This document shows positions 15,223-22,686 of a DNA stretch of 64,000 nucleotides, in pieces. Each line of letters starts with the position of its first letter. The stretch's first letter is position 1. The stretch is from an uncultured Dehalococcoidia bacterium (GTDB lineage Bacteria > Chloroflexota > Dehalococcoidia > Lucifugimonadales > JAAXIE01): contig OX638353.1 in the NCBI GenBank assembly GCA_951813255.1, positions 1,364,001-1,428,000 on the forward strand. Reading direction: 5' to 3'. The notes beneath the pieces are model-generated. The model was not told where the DNA came from. It did no database searches and saw only the letters and a program-made list of their open reading frames with translations. The position numbers were made by a program, and so were the translations under genes.

Positions 15223-16833
15223 CTAGTACGGGCGGGGCATCATCTCCACCGGCACCTCAATGAGAGTCGGTCGGTTGTTGGCCAGCGCCTCGCGCACACA
15301 TCCGCCCAACTCCTCAGGCCCGTGGGCCCGCATCCCGTCGGCGCCGTAGGCCTCGGCTAGCTTTAGGAAATCGGGATTGTACAGGTTGGTGCCTAAGCTG
15401 CGGCCGTCGAACAGTCCCTCCATGTCCCGCTTGACGTTGCCGAAGGCGCCGTCATTAAAGACCACGGCTACGATGTTGATCCCATGCTGCACGGCCGTGG
15501 ACAGCTCGTTGGAAGCGAACTGGAAGCCCCCGTCGCCCGACACCGACACAACTGCACGGTCAGGATGGGCTACCTTGGCCCCCAAGGCCGTGGGGAAGGC
15601 GAACCCGAGGTTCCCTTGGTAGGACGATGTAAGATAGGTCCCCTGTTGGTACGCAGGCCAGTGAGCATGGCTGTAGTACCCGACCTGAGTCTGCCCCATT
15701 GCCACAATGCCGTCGTCGGGTATGTTCTCCCGCAAAGCCCGCATCAGCGAACTCTGGGGCTCGGTGCGCATCATCACCTCGTGACGCTCGGCACGAAAGG
15801 CCTCGGTCTCAGCGCGACGGGAAGCCCTCGCGGGCTGGTGACTCAACAGGTCGTACAACGCTTCTAAGGACAGCCTTGCATCGCCCAACAGTGGCTGAGT
15901 GTTCGAGTGGTTGCGTCCGATCTCTTCGGCGTCGACGTCAATCTGCAACACCTGCTTGGAAGCATCCAGAAGCGGAGAGAGGAAGCGGGTGCCCACGGCC
16001 AGCACGAGGTCACATTCTTCCGCGATGTACTTGCGCATAGGGTCTCCACCGGGGTTCACGCCTCCCCGGCAGGTGCCCAAGGAGAGGTAGTGCCGGGGGT
16101 CTATCGCCCCCTTGCCCTCAGGGGTGGTGATGACCGGTGCCTGTAAGTGCTCGGCCAAGCGGGTCAGCGGCTCCGAGGACCGAGACCAGATGGCTCCGCC
16201 ACCAGCCCATATTGCGATCCGCTGGCTCTTGCCGATAAGGGCCGCGGCCCTCTCCAGTTCCGCGCTGTCTGGGGCCATAGGTCCGTAGACACCCGGCTCC
16301 TGCAACTCGATGTCAGCAACCTGGGCCAGCGTCTCGGGAGGAACCTCAATCTCTACAGGGCGCGGGCGGCCTGTCTTCATCTGATGAAAGGCCTCATGAA
16401 CTGCGCCCGGAATTTCCTTGGGGTCGAGCACCCGCGAGCACCACTTGGTGACAGTGCGCACCACATCAAGCTGGTCGTTGATTTCGTGGAGGATGCCTTT
16501 GTTCTGCCCGATGCCAGCGATGTTGATCTGCCCCGACACCAGGAACACTGGCGAAGAGGCTGCATAGGCGTCGCACAGGCCTGCCGAGGCGTTCAGCACC
16601 CCAGGGCCGGGCACGACCAGGGACGTCCCTACCTCTCCGCCAGTGCGAGCGTAGCCGTCGGCCATATAAGTGGTGCCCTGCTCGTGACGAGTGGTGATGA
16701 ACCGGATACCCGGTTCGCCCTCTAAGCCTTCCAAGGCATGGTAAAGCTGCACACCCGGCAGTCCGAATATCACCTTCACGCCCTCGCGAGCAAGGGACTT
16801 GGCCAAGGCCTGACCGCCCGTCATCTCTGCCAC
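15223..16833 (-). CDS. thiamine-diphosphate-dependent enzyme (acetolactate synthase-like)
   Basis: About 536 residues with the three-domain layout of the AHAS/benzoylformate decarboxylase family. The N-terminal domain has GVKVIFGLPGVQLYHALEGL and the ThDP-activating Glu in TTRHEQGTTYMADGYAR. The C-terminal domain has the ThDP/Mg motif beginning GDGGFQFASNELSTA and continuing to VVFNDGAFGN, where the usual NN is FND. The frame is open further upstream, but a GTG at 16833 sits seven bases behind GGGAGGAGC and gives the normal N-terminus (MAEMTGGQAL). The intact FAD-type middle domain (ERAAALIGKSQRIAIWAGGGA) fits non-AHAS relatives too, such as oxalyl-CoA decarboxylase, benzaldehyde lyase or sulfoacetaldehyde acetyltransferase. 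No regulatory subunit gene is adjacent, so branched-chain amino acid synthesis is unlikely. Confidence 0.85.
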   Translation of the reverse strand: MAEMTGGQALAKSLAREGVKVIFGLPGVQLYHALEGLEGEPGIRFITTRHEQGTTYMADGYARTGGEVGTSLVVPGPGVLNASAGLCDAYAASSPVFLVSGQINIAGIGQNKGILHEINDQLDVVRTVTKWCSRVLDPKEIPGAVHEAFHQMKTGRPRPVEIEVPPETLAQVADIELQEPGVYGPMAPDSAELERAAALIGKSQRIAIWAGGGAIWSRSSEPLTRLAEHLQAPVITTPEGKGAIDPRHYLSLGTCRGGVNPGGDPMRKYIAEECDLVLAVGTRFLSPLLDASKQVLQIDVDAEEIGRNHSNTQPLLGDARLSLEALYDLLSHQPARASRRAETEAFRAERHEVMMRTEPQSSLMRALRENIPDDGIVAMGQTQVGYYSHAHWPAYQQGTYLTSSYQGNLGFAFPTALGAKVAHPDRAVVSVSGDGGFQFASNELSTAVQHGINIVAVVFNDGAFGNVKRDMEGLFDGRSLGTNLYNPDFLKLAEAYGADGMRAHGPEELGGCVREALANNRPTLIEVPVEMMPRPY

Positions 16834-16987
16834 GTTAAATGCTCCTCCCGGCCAGCGGGCGCCTCTACCCCGGCAAGCCATCTAAATGCTCAGCGTCCAC
16901 ACATGGAGGCTAGTTTAGCACAACCGCCACAGAGACACGGCCGGGCCGCTTCTAGGATTCTGAACCGGTCGTAATACGTAGCCTACC

Positions 16988-17016
16988 TTGACACTCAGCT
17001 AGGCCCATGATAGCCT
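16988..17016 (+). promoter_or_regulatory. sigma70 promoter of the cox-like operon
   Basis: A perfect TTGACA at 16988-16993 is followed after 17 bases by TAGCCT at 17011-17016, which is preceded by TGA giving a TGn extension. It lies about 55 bases upstream of the CoxG-like gene, in a divergent intergenic region. Confidence 0.5.
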
Positions 17017-17070
17017 GCGGGCTGATTTGGCCCTACGAAAACGTCCATAAACTTCGCGATACGAGAGTCC

Positions 17071-17514
17071 ATGGATATCAAGGGAAACGTCCTTCTGCAT
17101 AACCCTGCAAGCCGTGTCTGGGAAGCCCTGAACGACCCACAAGTCCTCTCCAAATGCACACCTGGCTGTAAGGTCTTCGAAGCCGTCGGCGATAACCAGT
17201 ACCACGTAGTCTTGGAGTTGGGCTTAGCCGCCGTAAAGGGCACTTACGATGGTCAGATCGTGATCACCGACAGCGTCCCGGGCACCTCCTACCGAATGAC
17301 CGTATCTGGCGAAGGCCTGACTGGGTTCGTGCGCGGCGACGGCAGCGTGTCTCTGGCCTCTGAAGGCGACAATACCCGTCTGACGTATCAAGTGGACGCC
17401 CAAGTAGGCGGGGCTATAGCTGGCGTGGGCCAAAGGGTAATGGGTGGAATCTCCAAGATGATGGTTGGTCAGTTCTTCTCCAAGTTGGAGAAGGAGATCG
17501 ACGCCTCGTCTTAG
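17071..17514 (+). CDS. CoxG-like SRPBCC family protein
   Basis: A 147-residue START/SRPBCC protein matching the CoxG group. The characteristic beginning is present (MDIKGNVLLHNPASRVWEALNDPQVLSKCTPGC), followed by YDGQIVITDS, VRGDGSVSLASEGDNTRLTYQVDAQVGG and the C-terminal helix GGISKMMVGQFFSKLEKEID. In carboxydotrophs CoxG is a membrane-recruiting accessory protein for CO dehydrogenase that binds quinone. The protein here lacks the extra C-terminal membrane anchor of some CoxG. It heads a unit with the FAD- and FeS-subunit genes that follow, which supports the call. Confidence 0.85.
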   Translation: MDIKGNVLLHNPASRVWEALNDPQVLSKCTPGCKVFEAVGDNQYHVVLELGLAAVKGTYDGQIVITDSVPGTSYRMTVSGEGLTGFVRGDGSVSLASEGDNTRLTYQVDAQVGGAIAGVGQRVMGGISKMMVGQFFSKLEKEIDASS

Positions 17515-17565
17515 ACTTACCTCAGCCAACCTAAAGACTGACCTACGGAACAGGGAGGGACTGGA

Positions 17566-18447
17566 ATGAAGCCAGCCCGTTTCGACTACTACGCACCGCA
17601 GAGTACGGACGAGGCCCTCTCCTTGCTGTCTCAGCATGGAGACGACGCCAAAGTCCTGGCTGGCGGGCAAAGCCTGATGCCACTAATGGCCATGCGCTTA
17701 GCCCGGCCCCCGGTGGTCGTGGACATCAACAGAATCTCTGCCCTAGAGCACATCACTTCTGCTGACGGTGGAGGCATCAACATCGGTGCCCTTACCCGAC
17801 AGCGGAGCGTCGAACTCTCGGACGTGGTGGCTCAGCGGTTCCCCATGCTGTCAGCCATGGTGCCCCACATAGGGCACTTCCAGATCCGGAACCGCGGGAC
17901 CGTCGGTGGCAGCATCGCTCACGCCGACCCCTCTGCCGAGTGGCCTGCCTTTGCCATGGCTTCCGACGCACAAATCGTGCTGTCGAGCAGCACGGGCAGC
18001 CGTGAGGTGGACGCCGGGGACTTCTTCGTCACCTACTTCACCACAGCTGCCGAGACCGGAGAGATGGTGACGGAAGTGCGTCTTCCCGGCAGCGGCGCTG
18101 GCTGGGGCTGGGGGTTTGAAGAAGTCTGCCGTCGCCACGGCGACTTCGCCATGACAGGAGCCTTCACCCGTGTTCACCTAGACAACAATGGCGCCTGCGA
18201 CGACTCGCGCATCGTCATCTTCGGCGTCGGCGGTACGCCCGTGCGTATCGAGTCGGCAGAGTCGGTGCTCCGGGGCAGCAACGGCGAGATGCAGTCGCTG
18301 GAGCAAGTGGCTGCCGCCGTATCCGAGGCTTTGGACCCCGATTCCGACATACACGCCTCCGCCCTCTATCGCAAGGAGGTCTCAGGTGTTATGGCCCGGC
18401 GCGCCCTAGTAGGAGCATTCCGGCGGGCCAGAGGAGAGGAGAACTAG
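17566..18447 (+). CDS. xanthine dehydrogenase family FAD-binding subunit (CoxM-like)
   Basis: A 293-residue medium subunit of the molybdenum hydroxylase family. FAD-binding motifs are intact: DAKVLAGGQSLMPLMAMRLARPP near residue 30 (AGGQS loop) and GTVGGSIAHADPSAEWPAFA near residue 110 (TVGGS loop). The order FAD subunit then 2Fe-2S subunit, touching without a gap, is the canonical cutM-cutS arrangement. The third, catalytic molybdopterin subunit (CoxL, about 800 residues) is missing after the FeS gene. It must be supplied from elsewhere in the genome, or the pair serves another molybdoenzyme. Confidence 0.9.
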   Translation: MKPARFDYYAPQSTDEALSLLSQHGDDAKVLAGGQSLMPLMAMRLARPPVVVDINRISALEHITSADGGGINIGALTRQRSVELSDVVAQRFPMLSAMVPHIGHFQIRNRGTVGGSIAHADPSAEWPAFAMASDAQIVLSSSTGSREVDAGDFFVTYFTTAAETGEMVTEVRLPGSGAGWGWGFEEVCRRHGDFAMTGAFTRVHLDNNGACDDSRIVIFGVGGTPVRIESAESVLRGSNGEMQSLEQVAAAVSEALDPDSDIHASALYRKEVSGVMARRALVGAFRRARGEEN

Positions 18448-18921
18448 ATGAGCGAGACAGGCGTCGTCCGCCTAACTGTCAACGGCAAATACTACGAGCG
18501 CACCGCTCCCGTCCGCATGACCTTAGCCGACTTCCTACGGGAAGAACTAGACCTGACAGGCACCCACTTGGGTTGCGAGCACGGCGTCTGCGGGGCGTGC
18601 ACCCTACTCTTCAACGGGCAAGCAGTGCGCTCCTGCTTGATGCTGGCTGTTCAGGCCGATGGCGCGGAGCTTATGACCGTTGAGGGTCTGGCCGACGGGG
18701 ACCAATTGCACCCGCTACAACAGGCCTTCCAAGATAATCACGCGCTGCAGTGCGGTTTCTGCACGCCAGGCTTCCTGATGACCCTGTACGCTTTCCTGCG
18801 AGATACTCCCAACCCCACAGAGGAGCAGATACGCGAAGGCATGTCTGGCAACATCTGTCGCTGCACCGGCTACCTGCCCATTATCGCAGCGGCCAAGCAG
18901 GCTTCTTCATCATTCCACTAG
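18448..18921 (+). CDS. (2Fe-2S)-binding molybdenum hydroxylase small subunit (CoxS-like)
   Basis: A 157-residue ferredoxin-type subunit with two 2Fe-2S clusters. The plant-type site is GCEHGVCGACTLLFNG with the fourth Cys in VRSC; the second, alpha-helical site is QCGFCTPGF and ICRCTGY. All eight cysteines are present, so both clusters should form. It starts directly after the stop of the FAD subunit gene. Electrons pass from the molybdenum centre through this subunit to FAD. No large subunit follows; the next genes are VOC proteins. Confidence 0.92.
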   Translation: MSETGVVRLTVNGKYYERTAPVRMTLADFLREELDLTGTHLGCEHGVCGACTLLFNGQAVRSCLMLAVQADGAELMTVEGLADGDQLHPLQQAFQDNHALQCGFCTPGFLMTLYAFLRDTPNPTEEQIREGMSGNICRCTGYLPIIAAAKQASSSFH

Positions 18922-18967
18922 GCTGTACAATGGGGTCTCTATCTCACCAACAAAAGGGAGAGAAATC

Positions 18968-19345
18968 ATGAACAAGCTGAAGCATGTGGCTATCTTCACG
19001 CCAGACCCGCAGGCCACCGCCAAGTTCTACCAAGATGTATTCGAGCTCGAGGTGGCAGGGCCCGCCGGAACCGGTGTATATCTGACTGACGGTCACATCA
19101 ATCTGGCTATCCTCCAAGCTCGGACTGACGAAGAAGGCAAGCCCATTTACACCGGCATCGAGCACTTCGGTTTCAAGGTGGACGACGTGGAAGAGACCCA
19201 GCGCAAGCTGGCTGAGGCCGGAGCGGGCGAGCTTCCCTCGCATGCACCTCCTGGCGGCGGGGCCTTCTACTATGAACTCAAGTACTCCGGCCCGAATAAC
19301 CAAGTGATCGACGTTTCGGGCAACGGCTGGGTAGGCACCGACTAG
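18968..19345 (+). CDS. VOC (glyoxalase/bleomycin resistance) family protein, first of a tandem pair
   Basis: A 125-residue vicinal-oxygen-chelate protein with two beta-alpha-beta-beta-beta halves. Conserved: KLKHVAIFTPDPQATAKFYQDVFELEV, TDGHINLAIL, IEHFGFKVDDVEET and a last strand EL. Candidate metal ligands are the His in KHVAI, the His in GIEHFGF and a Glu/Asp in the last strand (YELKYSGP). The next gene is a clear paralogue, sharing TDGHINLAIL and a C-terminal GWVGTD. Function unknown; such proteins are isomerases, dioxygenases or resistance proteins. Confidence 0.85.
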   Translation: MNKLKHVAIFTPDPQATAKFYQDVFELEVAGPAGTGVYLTDGHINLAILQARTDEEGKPIYTGIEHFGFKVDDVEETQRKLAEAGAGELPSHAPPGGGAFYYELKYSGPNNQVIDVSGNGWVGTD

Positions 19346-19373
19346 AAAAGACACGGCCAAGGAGGAAGACCTC

Positions 19374-19754
19374 ATGAGCAGGATCAAGCACATAGCCATC
19401 CGGACCCCCGATGTTGAGAAAACGGCCAGCTTCTACAAGAACGTCTTCGAACTGACTGAGGCGGGCAAGGGGCGCAGTGGCGTCTACCTGACCGACGGCC
19501 ATATCAACTTGGCCATCCTCGAAATGCAGGACTCCGGTCCGAATGCTGGCAAGACTGGTATCGACCACTTCGGCTTCCAAGTCGAGGACATGGACGCTGC
19601 CGCTGCCAAACTGGAAGAAGTGGGCTCAGAAGCCTTGGCCATTCACACGCCTCCACCAAGTGCGGACGGCCAGTCCTACTACGAGGCCAAGTACTTCGAC
19701 CCCGTGAAACAGGTAGTGGACGTCACCCACACCGGGTGGGTTGGCACCGACTAG
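19374..19754 (+). CDS. VOC family protein, second of a tandem pair
   Basis: A 126-residue paralogue of the preceding gene with the same fold and length: RIKHIAIRTPDVEKTASFYKNVFEL, VYLTDGHINLAILEM, GIDHFGFQVEDM and an identical C-terminal GWVGTD. The pair arose by tandem duplication. Ligand positions are kept (His in IKHIAI, His in IDHFGF, Glu in YYEAKYFDP). A ribosome binding site (AAGGAGG) precedes the ATG. A strong palindromic terminator follows, which closes the operon begun at the cox-like genes or at the first VOC gene. Confidence 0.85.
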   Translation: MSRIKHIAIRTPDVEKTASFYKNVFELTEAGKGRSGVYLTDGHINLAILEMQDSGPNAGKTGIDHFGFQVEDMDAAAAKLEEVGSEALAIHTPPPSADGQSYYEAKYFDPVKQVVDVTHTGWVGTD

Positions 19755-19776
19755 ATAACCGACACTACGCTGAACT

Positions 19777-19806
19777 AAAGAGCCCCGCCAATTGGCGGGG
19801 CTCTTT
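19777..19806. terminator. perfect 30-bp palindromic terminator
   Basis: A fully palindromic 30-base sequence with stem AAAGAGCCCCGCC and GGCGGGGCTCTTT around the self-complementary AATT. It is followed by a T-rich tail on the + strand and preceded by A residues, so it can end transcripts from both sides: the VOC pair on + and the DUF1116 gene on -. Confidence 0.9.
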
Positions 19807-19854
19807 CTTAGACCTAAGGTGGCAGCCGGACCTACACCATATTAGGCATAGCGC

Positions 19855-21111
19855 CTAGCCGCCAGCCAGCCTTTCCGCCAGTGCCTCCAGTGCCTGGTGG
19901 AAGCACTCCATGGGAGCACGGACTATACCTGCACCGATCTGGCCGATGCCTGGCTCCTTGTGGGCGATACCTGTGTTGATGACGGGTGCGATGTCCGTTT
20001 CCACCACCTTCCGAACGTCGACGCCACAGGGCACGCCTTGGAAGTCTAGATTCGGTACTGCCATATTGGGGTTGCGCCCAACGGTAATCTCACCCATCTC
20101 CCGACTGTAATTCAGGGCATCCCGGAACGTGCCGGCGCCTAGAAAGCCCGCCACAGCAGGGGAGCCAGCCATGGCGAAAGCTCCAACTCCGAAAGTTTCG
20201 AGGATGGCGCTATCACCGAGGTCGGGATTGGAATCGGCTATGGAGTATCCCGGGAAGTAGAGGCCTTGGGGCATGTTGCTGGTGGCGGTGAACCACCGGT
20301 CGCCCAATCCACTGACCCGTATGCCGAAGTCAGTCCCATTGCGACACATGGTGTACACCAAGCTGGAACCCTCCACGTTGGCGGCGTTGTCCAAGGTACA
20401 CTTGGCGGCTGCCATAGCTGGGTTCAGGAAGAACTGGTCATTGGCCACAAGAAAGTCAACGATACTACCGTAGTCCGCGGAGCTGGCAACGGTGCGAGCC
20501 AGGTGTGGGGCCAATGCCCTAAAGAACAACGATGTAGCCGCGACATTCCGCTGGTGCATCTCATCAGACATGGTCAAAGCTTGGGCCATAATCGGGCGCA
20601 ACTCGATGCCACCGCTGTGCCTCACCGCCTCACCCAAGGCTGGGGCGAGTGTATTCTGCATCCAGCGCAGTTTCTCGATGGCAGCATCGTCGTTGGCGCC
20701 ATATCGAAGGACGCGCCCCAAGCCTTCGTTGATAGTGCAGTAGGCCCGGTTACCGAAGCGGCGGTTCTCAACCACGAACACAGGCATTGAGGGGCTGGTG
20801 ATGCCCGTCATGGGTCCCACTGCACTGAAATGGTGCGCCGGATGGAATGCAATTTGTCCCCCTGACGCTTGATCCAAGGCCTCCGCTTCGGTCTTCGCCC
20901 AACCTTCATACCGGAGCGCTCCCACTATCGCACCTTGCATTGGTCCGCACATGCGATCCCAATCTATTGGCGGGCCCGCGTGCAGGAGCATCCCATCCCG
21001 CAGCCCTTCGATGGCCTGCGACGCAGGGACAACGTCCACGAGAACGGGTTCCGACTCGACAATACGCGACAGGGCTATGGAGTTGGCTTCGTCTATATCA
21101 ATGTTGGGCAT
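19855..21111 (-). CDS. DUF1116 protein (AllG/YlbE-like carbamoyltransferase component)
   Basis: A 418-residue DUF1116 protein. The early HAGPPIDWDRMCGPMQGAIVGALRYEGWA stretch and the later HHFSAVGPMTGITSPSMPVFVVENRRFGNRAYCTINEGLG are diagnostic. In E. coli the homologue YlbE (AllG) acts with FdrA (AllF) and YlbF (AllH) as the oxamate carbamoyltransferase of allantoin catabolism. Homologues of both partners are encoded 1.4-5 kb away on the same strand, so all three parts are present. Here an acyl-CoA dehydrogenase-like gene on the other strand separates this gene from its partners. The ATG follows AAGGGAG. The carbamoyl acceptor or donor in this organism is unknown. Confidence 0.88.
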   Translation of the reverse strand: MPNIDIDEANSIALSRIVESEPVLVDVVPASQAIEGLRDGMLLHAGPPIDWDRMCGPMQGAIVGALRYEGWAKTEAEALDQASGGQIAFHPAHHFSAVGPMTGITSPSMPVFVVENRRFGNRAYCTINEGLGRVLRYGANDDAAIEKLRWMQNTLAPALGEAVRHSGGIELRPIMAQALTMSDEMHQRNVAATSLFFRALAPHLARTVASSADYGSIVDFLVANDQFFLNPAMAAAKCTLDNAANVEGSSLVYTMCRNGTDFGIRVSGLGDRWFTATSNMPQGLYFPGYSIADSNPDLGDSAILETFGVGAFAMAGSPAVAGFLGAGTFRDALNYSREMGEITVGRNPNMAVPNLDFQGVPCGVDVRKVVETDIAPVINTGIAHKEPGIGQIGAGIVRAPMECFHQALEALAERLAGG

Positions 21112-21243
21112 CTACGACTCCCTTCGAACGATCCTCAAGTGTTGCCCGCAGGCTGGCCAAGCCTTAGTGTATGGGGCGCTGCCTTCGGCTAGGCCCTGTG
21201 TTTTATGCTGAGGCAGCAATGATACCAGAGAGGACCAAATCCT

Positions 21244-22455
21244 ATGTTGGAGCACCTGACGGAGAGGCAACGCGGGTTCGTGGAAATGGCGGCGTCCCAC
21301 GCCCATGATTTCGCTCAACGGGTGTCCCAACATGACCGGGAGAACAGCTTTCCTTTCGAGAACCTCGAGGCCATGAAGGAATCCGGCTACAGCACCATTA
21401 CCGTACCTGAAGAGTTGGGCGGTGGCGGTGCAAACCCCTTGGAGTTGTGTCTCGCCCAGCACCGTCTGGCCCAGGGCGACGGGCCTACGGCCATCAGCAT
21501 TAATATGCACCTGTTCATCATGGGCATATACTCTGACCTGTGGCGTGGGGGAGTCCAACAGGTGCGCCCGACGCTGGAGGCCGCCGTGCGAGACAAGGCA
21601 ATACGGTGCGCTGGCTCCAGCGACCCCATGGTCGCCAGCGCAGTTAGTCTGGGAGGACTCAACGAAAGCACTCGTAAGGCCGTCCGCGTGGATGGAGGAT
21701 ATTTGGTGTCGGGGCGCAGCGCCTTCAACACTCTCAGCGTAGGGGCCGACCTGATCGGCACCACAGCCCACTACGATGATCCCGAAAAGGGACCGATGGC
21801 CCTCAGCTTTACGGTACCCATGACGTCGCAGGGCATCCAGATACGAGATAACTGGGATACCATGGGCATCCGGGCCTCAGCCAGCAATGACGTCCTTTGG
21901 GAGGACGTGTTCGTTCCGGACGGGTCGGCGCTATTGCGCCCTACACGCACCTGGACGTTGTTCAACAGCCTCTTCTCCTCCTGGTTCAACACCTCTGTGC
22001 CAGCGGTATACCTAGGCATTGCCCAGGCGGCCCGCGACTACGCTGTGGCATGGAGCGGAGACCGTACCCAGTACCCCTATCAACAGGCCAACAAGCATAG
22101 CCTTGCATACCAATTGCAAGCGGGTGAAATGGAAGTGCGCCTGCGCACCGCCTTGGGCATGATGCGTCACACCGCCGGCTTGGTTGAGCATACTGAGGCT
22201 AGGACTGAACCTCCCTTGGCCGACATCGTGTCCTGCCAGCGATTCGTTACCGAAACGGCCGCTGAGGTCGTAGACCGGGCCATGCGCCTAATGGGTGGGG
22301 CAGCCATGTTCCGCAACCGCCCCCTGGAGCAGATGTACCGCGATGTGCGGGCAGGTATGTTTCACCAGCCACTAGCGGGTCAAGAGGGTATGGCATTCTT
22401 AGGGCGGCTGGTGTTTGGGCTAGAGGCCTACCCACCCCCTGACACGGGAGAGTAG
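21244..22455 (+). CDS. acyl-CoA dehydrogenase superfamily flavoprotein
   Basis: A 403-residue ACAD-fold protein. It has the N-terminal helical domain (ENSFPFENLEAMKESGYSTITVPEELGG), the beta domain with the FAD loop (AGSSDPMVASAVSLGGL, then DNWDTMGIRASASNDVLWEDVFVPD) and the C-terminal helical domain ending RLMGGAAMFRNRPLEQMYRDVRAGMFHQPL. The last part resembles the DszC/HpaB-like group D flavin monooxygenases as much as true dehydrogenases, since the usual ...EGT.EI... segment is replaced by FHQPLAGQEG. It is therefore either a dehydrogenase of an unusual acyl-CoA or an oxygenase. It sits in opposite orientation inside the AllFGH-like locus and converges on the small FdrA-C gene. Confidence 0.88.
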   Translation: MLEHLTERQRGFVEMAASHAHDFAQRVSQHDRENSFPFENLEAMKESGYSTITVPEELGGGGANPLELCLAQHRLAQGDGPTAISINMHLFIMGIYSDLWRGGVQQVRPTLEAAVRDKAIRCAGSSDPMVASAVSLGGLNESTRKAVRVDGGYLVSGRSAFNTLSVGADLIGTTAHYDDPEKGPMALSFTVPMTSQGIQIRDNWDTMGIRASASNDVLWEDVFVPDGSALLRPTRTWTLFNSLFSSWFNTSVPAVYLGIAQAARDYAVAWSGDRTQYPYQQANKHSLAYQLQAGEMEVRLRTALGMMRHTAGLVEHTEARTEPPLADIVSCQRFVTETAAEVVDRAMRLMGGAAMFRNRPLEQMYRDVRAGMFHQPLAGQEGMAFLGRLVFGLEAYPPPDTGE

Positions 22456-22494
22456 GCCACTAGGAGTCCTTTATATCAACAGTCCCTACTCTCC
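22447..22494. terminator. bidirectional terminator-like inverted repeat between convergent genes
   Basis: GGAGAGTAGG (22447-22456) pairs with CCTACTCTCC (22485-22494) around a 28-base loop. The arms overlap the stop codons of both convergent genes (TAG at 22453 and the reverse TAG at 22488), a compact arrangement. No strong T-runs. Confidence 0.4.
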
Positions 22495-22683
22495 GTCCCT
22501 GCTCTGCTGCGACCCTTGCAGCTTTTGCAGTAACGATGCCATGCGCCGGTCACCTCCAGCGGGCGGGCGCCAGTCCATCTGCACCACAGGCACTCCCAAG
22601 CTGCGCAGGTCGTCCGCAAACAGCTCAAGACCCAGGTTGACCACCCGTAACTCTGACCGCAGCAGGTTCCTGCTCTCCGTCAT
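22486..22683 (-). CDS. small protein resembling the C-terminal module of FdrA
   Basis: A 65-residue protein whose core ELRVVNLGLELFADDLRSLG and VPVVQMDWRPPAGGD matches the last 60 or so residues of full-length FdrA-type proteins, where 'NVGL..F...L......PVVH..W.P.AGG' is found. It begins three bases after the end of the FdrA-like gene. So here the FdrA C-terminal piece is a separate polypeptide, either a natural split or the product of a small frame disruption. A short ORF like this is easily missed. It would work with the FdrA- and DUF1116-like proteins. Confidence 0.8.
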   Translation of the reverse strand: MTESRNLLRSELRVVNLGLELFADDLRSLGVPVVQMDWRPPAGGDRRMASLLQKLQGSQQSRDGE

Positions 22684-22686
22684 TCG

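Noticed and set aside
15223..16833. Biosynthetic acetolactate synthase ilvB
   Set aside because: No ilvN/ilvH or ilvC nearby and the ThDP motif differs (FND for NN); kept as a general ThDP enzyme.
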